A DNA stretch of 64,000 nucleotides, from positions 8,246,001-8,310,000 of the forward strand of contig CM034127.1 in the NCBI GenBank assembly GCA_019914995.1, read 5' to 3'. Origin of the DNA: Acanthochlamys bracteata (taxonomy: Eukaryota > Streptophyta > Magnoliopsida > Pandanales > Velloziaceae). Within the stretch, counting starts at the first letter, position 1. Every line of letters starts with the position of its first letter. This document shows, piece by piece, positions 60,609 through 64,000 of the stretch. The notes under the pieces are model-generated. The model saw only the letters and a program-made list of their open reading frames with translations. It had not been told where the DNA came from and did no database searches. Both the position numbers and the translations under genes were made by a program.

Positions 60609-61550
60609 GTTCTTTCGTAAACCGTACGTTTTATGTTAACTTAGTTGCCCAACTATCCAGTAACTGAATTATAACCACAAACAGCAACTGGAGAGTGCTG
60701 ATAATACATTATTGCAACTCTGCTTCATGAAGGTTTTGCCGGAAAAGAACAAAAAGAGACTTCGGTGAACCCTAAAAGGTCAACTTCCAATTGTACTATA
60801 TGAACAAAAGAGTCGGTACTAGAGTATTACAAATGCTATTCAAGAATGTTGCATTGTTACAAGTAGGGAAGGTTGTAATTGAGGAACTCTTTTGTCCAAT
60901 AAATTTGTGTATTTTGGAATACCAATCTCAAACCATGGTTTCATGTTGCCATCATATTGAATGACTGCTGCTCTTTCAAAATCCGTTGTTCTGGCATTTG
61001 AATCAAGACCAAGCCCTAGAATATGCCATCTTTTGCTTAGAGCTATTGTATATATGGTTGGAGAAAGTTAGTTGGGCAATAGGCATGCTACCTGTCTTAT
61101 ATAGCCATGTTCCTTTCCCCTGAGAATTAAAGAGTCATAGACAATATCAAAGACAAATTTGAGACGGTTTCATATCCATGATAACAGAAAGCAATCCAAA
61201 TATAATGGAAGGCTAAATATGTGAACAAGCTAAAGGGTGAGTATAAGAAGATTGACTGTATCCATTTTCAGTTCCAAAGCTAATTTCAGCTATTGGCATC
61301 ACTGTTGATGTTCATCAAGTTGAGTTTATGCAATCTTATATCTCATCTAATTTGGATTATAGCACAAAGATATTACAAGGTGAAGTAATTTCAGATAAGC
61401 TGCCGTTAGACCTTGCCTTTGCGACTTGTCAAGGTTAAACATGCTTATCCAGTAAGCCCATAGACATGATTGATGTCAACATTCACCGTTATAGTTGGTG
61501 TGAGACATCCACTAATGAACCCAAGCAATGACTTCGATCACCTTAATTTT
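60609..61550. other. spacer between the inverted-repeat arms
   Basis: About 940 bp of single-copy sequence forming the would-be loop. Apart from the GAUT remnant at 60,840-61,093 no gene is recognised. Confidence 0.6.
60840..61093 (-). pseudogene. C-terminal fragment of a GAUT-type galacturonosyltransferase (GT8)
   Basis: On the minus strand the frame reads WHILGLGLDSNARTTDFERA, AVIQYDGNMKPWFEIGIPKY and TNLLDKRVPQLQPSLL to a TGA at 60,840. This matches the conserved GAUT C-terminus (WHVLGLGYN, AAVIHYNGNMKPWL-I). Upstream, GSMPIAQLTFSNHIYNSS corresponds to the LPP-L-TFYN-TYPL segment but in another frame, so there is a frameshift near 61,035. No earlier exons are visible. GAUTs make homogalacturonan in the Golgi; this piece cannot be functional. 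Confidence 0.7.
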
Positions 61551-62820
61551 ATGCACAACCCTTACGGTAAAATTTTCTCCTTAAGAAAAGCTTTGGACTA
61601 ATCTTTAAATCTATACGAGTCATATATTACATGACCAAAACTTGATGCAATAGGCAAATTAAGCAGGATAGGCACAGCTGCACTATCCTAGAACAACTAA
61701 TAATAAACTACATAATCTGCTACTAGATTTAACTTCATGATCAGTGGATTGGATATCAACAAAATTCTGCGACTTCAATTGTTGTTGCTGCTCTTGGGCT
61801 CAACGATATGATTGCTAGAAACAACAAGTTAATTAGAGGCCGGCTTCAAGATGGAATTTCCGCATGCTATACAAAACCTCGTCGAACTCATCATCGGATA
61901 CAAACAATTTGTAATCCAGTGCCTTCAGCATTTTCATCTCCAGGTCGTTAAACTTCGTCACGCTAATACCTCCAACCTTAGCGTAGTAGCGATTGCTGTA
62001 GTTTCTGCATTCAGTACTTAAATCCAATCAGTAAAACAATTAGATGATCATGCATGTTTTAAATGAAGTTTCATTAATCAGAGCAAGAAAACTCACATGT
62101 AGTCGTCCAAGAACTTGACAGCAAGAACCAACGCGGTGAAGAACAACAGATGAACACTGTACCCATCTAACACCAAGTCCTTGTTTTCTCCAGAAGTCGA
62201 ATAATATATACGTACGCGATAACGTAACAAGATCCACTGCAAGGAATATACATGAAACATCTTTTCATGTAATAGCTGATTGATATTTCCGGCTTCTCAT
62301 TGATGTGATACACCGACGTCGACGGCGGCAAAGAAAACATCTGGTATTCATTCTGTTTTATCTGCAGTATCTGTTGCACGTCGCCGTTGATCGCCTCGAT
62401 TTGAAGCAATGATGACAGAGTCGAAACCACTGCTGGGAATCCACTGCCGTCGTCTTCCATTAGAAACTCATCCATTAACATTGTTGACGATACTAGCGTT
62501 TCTTATCTTTCTCTTTAGTTTTTCTTATTTTTTCTCTCTGAGATTTGGCGAGAAAACAATTGATCTGGTGATTGTTGTGATACCAACAAGGGGTTTATAT
62601 AGACATATACATAGAAGGAAGGAGAAGTTTTAGAGACAGCTGAACTCTGTTAGATTTTTTGATATTTCCCGCGTGGTCTAGGAAAGATTAAAAGCGGCTA
62701 ACATTAAATTACCACGTGATTAAAATGAATTTGATTATTTGGTTACACTTGTCCAACTATTTAATTCGGACTCGGCAAAAGAAAGTTACCATGTTTAGAG
62801 TTTAACCGTATATTGTATCG
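61551..62820 (-). repeat. right core arm of the large inverted repeat
   Basis: Inverted copy of 59,369-60,608 (see that entry). The promoter motifs are mirrored: TATA at 62,594-62,601, TTTCCCGC at 62,665-62,672, CACGTG at 62,713-62,718. Confidence 0.92.
61833..62481 (-). pseudogene. cyclin-U/P-type cyclin, frameshifted second copy
   Basis: Exons correspond to 62481-62097 and 62004-61833, a base-for-base copy of the plus-strand gene except that one nucleotide is missing at about 62,182-62,190 (GGAGAAAACAAGG in place of GGAGAGAAACAAGG, transcript sense). After IIRLLEK the frame runs into a stop within a few codons, giving a 104-aa product without the second half of the cyclin box. Promoter, splice sites and stop codon remain intact, so the lesion is young, or is an assembly or sequencing error in an A-rich run. 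Confidence 0.85.
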
Positions 62821-63679
62821 TTAACCGTATATCAAAGTTTTTTTTTCCATTAGACCAGTATAAATTGCATTAATATTAAATAATAGAGCAAAACTATTAT
62901 GATTGATTCTGTCTAGTCAGATGATTTATTTTACTAAAATAATTTTTTTGGATCACCAAAACAAATCAAATAGGGCTGCAATATAAGCTGTTTGAATATA
63001 ATATTTTTAAACTTACTATAATTAAAGTGAAGTATTGTTGCTACATACCAACAATGGTGATGTGAGATTTCAAATAATATAATTGCTGCATATATTTTGT
63101 GGTATAATTGGTTATATATATTGCAAATAATGTATTTTTTTAGCAAATTAATAAACATGTTAAATTAAATTAACATTGGTAAGAGATGAGATACTGAAAG
63201 AATATTGTTTGAACAAAATTCGTCAAACCATCGAAGGAGCCGAAAGATTTATTTATGAAAATTTATTCACCCCTAGCTTTAGTGAGGTGTTCACAAATCC
63301 TTGTTTGAGAAGTAGTGATTGGCGATGTATTAATAGTTAGCAATGATGTATAATTAGTTAGAAAAGTGGTGAATTTTTTGTTAGCTTCTCTCTCCCTTTT
63401 TTTTTTTTCACTCACTGATGATACGTATAGACTCGGCAAAAGAAAGTTACCATGTTTAGAGTTTAACCGTATATTGTATCGTTTACAAAACAAATCTATT
63501 TTATTATTTTGCGAGTTCATCCGTCACGATATTTTTATATGTATTTATTTGGACATTCAATGTTTCTCTCTTTTTCAATCAGACCAGTAGATATTGCATA
63601 AATATTACAATCATATTATGATCAGTACCGATTAGTCAAGACATGTTTCTTAAATATATTTGCTTGTAAAACACTATGG
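62769..63679. repeat. nested copies of the arm boundary and outer right arm
   Basis: CTCGGCAAAAGAAAGTTACC and the 30 bp after it occur at about 62,770-62,820 and again at 63,432-63,481. Sequence following both (AGACCAGTA-ATTGCAT-AATATT) is related, showing that the outer arm was duplicated in tandem; the proximal copy (62,821-62,930) is more diverged. 62,931-63,431 holds AT-rich sequence without genes. Confidence 0.7.
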
Positions 63680-64000
63680 GAATATTTTGGAGTAATTTTA
63701 ATATAGAGTTTTTTTATAATAGAAAGTATTTTTATTTTTTACTTAGAATTAAAAATATAAAATAAAAAGATTTTACTGCATAAATTTTTTTTTTATATTT
63801 TAAAAAATTTTAAATAAATTCTGTAGGTATTTATAAAAAATATCTTAAAAAATATGAAATAAAAGATTGAAATGGAACTTTTGCCAATAAGTTGTATGCC
63901 CACAACTTCAAAATTTTTGCTTTGAGCTTCAAGTTCACTATATTTTCATATGTATTTATTTGGACATCCAATATTTTTCTCTTTTTTTCATCAGACAAAT
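63680..64000. other. AT-rich sequence and a third partial copy of the arm boundary
   Basis: 63,690-63,880 is AT-rich and MITE-like. 63,943-64,000 (ATGTATTTATTTGGACATCC and onward) repeats the sequence at 63,539-63,590, so another duplicate of the outer arm begins at the window edge. Confidence 0.5.

Noticed and set aside
1..64000. CRISPR arrays, operons, ribosome binding sites and phage-type systems
   Set aside because: The window is plant nuclear DNA with spliced genes; no regularly spaced repeats or bacterial-type gene clusters are present.

Overview
This window is nuclear DNA from a flowering plant, most likely a eudicot. The evidence is long AT-rich GT-AG introns, plant-specific gene families (a GH35 beta-galactosidase with a SUEL lectin tail, a DRD1/CHR35 RNA-directed DNA methylation remodeler, a U/P-type cyclin), many short Tourist-like MITEs and decayed Ty1/copia retrotransposons. 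I cannot name the species.

Layout. (1) 1-3.9 kb is repeat-rich and holds a 1.67 kb hAT-like element with exon-like cargo. (2) 4.2-14.3 kb, plus strand: a ten-exon secreted or membrane-anchored A1 aspartic protease; its 5.4 kb third intron is full of repeats. (3) 14.3-17.5 kb: MITEs, including a well-bounded hAT-like MITE at 16,346-17,002. (4) 17.6-23.7 kb, minus: a 19-exon beta-galactosidase of the BGAL3 type. (5) 24-33 kb: gene-poor, with a second hAT-like element carrying a broken 5' piece of an ECA3-type Ca2+-ATPase gene, a decayed plus-strand copia element, and unassigned exon-like sequence. (6) 34.0-41.3 kb, minus: the DRD1/CHR35-type SNF2 remodeler. (7) 43.0-47.8 kb, minus: a six-exon gene for a Rad60/NIP45-type SUMO-like protein. 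(8) 48-54 kb: a MITE, a probable solo LTR, a decayed minus-strand copia element and AT-rich repeats. (9) 54.4-54.9 kb, plus: a mitochondrial ribosomal protein L12 gene with site II and telo-box promoter motifs. (10) 59.2-63.7 kb: a large inverted duplication holding two tail-to-tail copies of a cyclin-U gene, one intact and one with a 1-nt frameshift, around a spacer with a broken GAUT (galacturonosyltransferase) 3' exon.

The genes do not form a pathway. The protease, beta-galactosidase and GAUT remnant are secretory or cell-wall genes; CHR35 and the SUMO-like protein are nuclear; the cyclin belongs to the cell cycle or phosphate signalling. The most notable structures are the cyclin inverted repeat, whose read-through transcript could fold into a roughly 1.2 kb hairpin, and the family of hAT-like elements that have picked up gene fragments. 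Exon limits were set by hand from splice signals, reading phase and remembered family sequence; no alignment was run.
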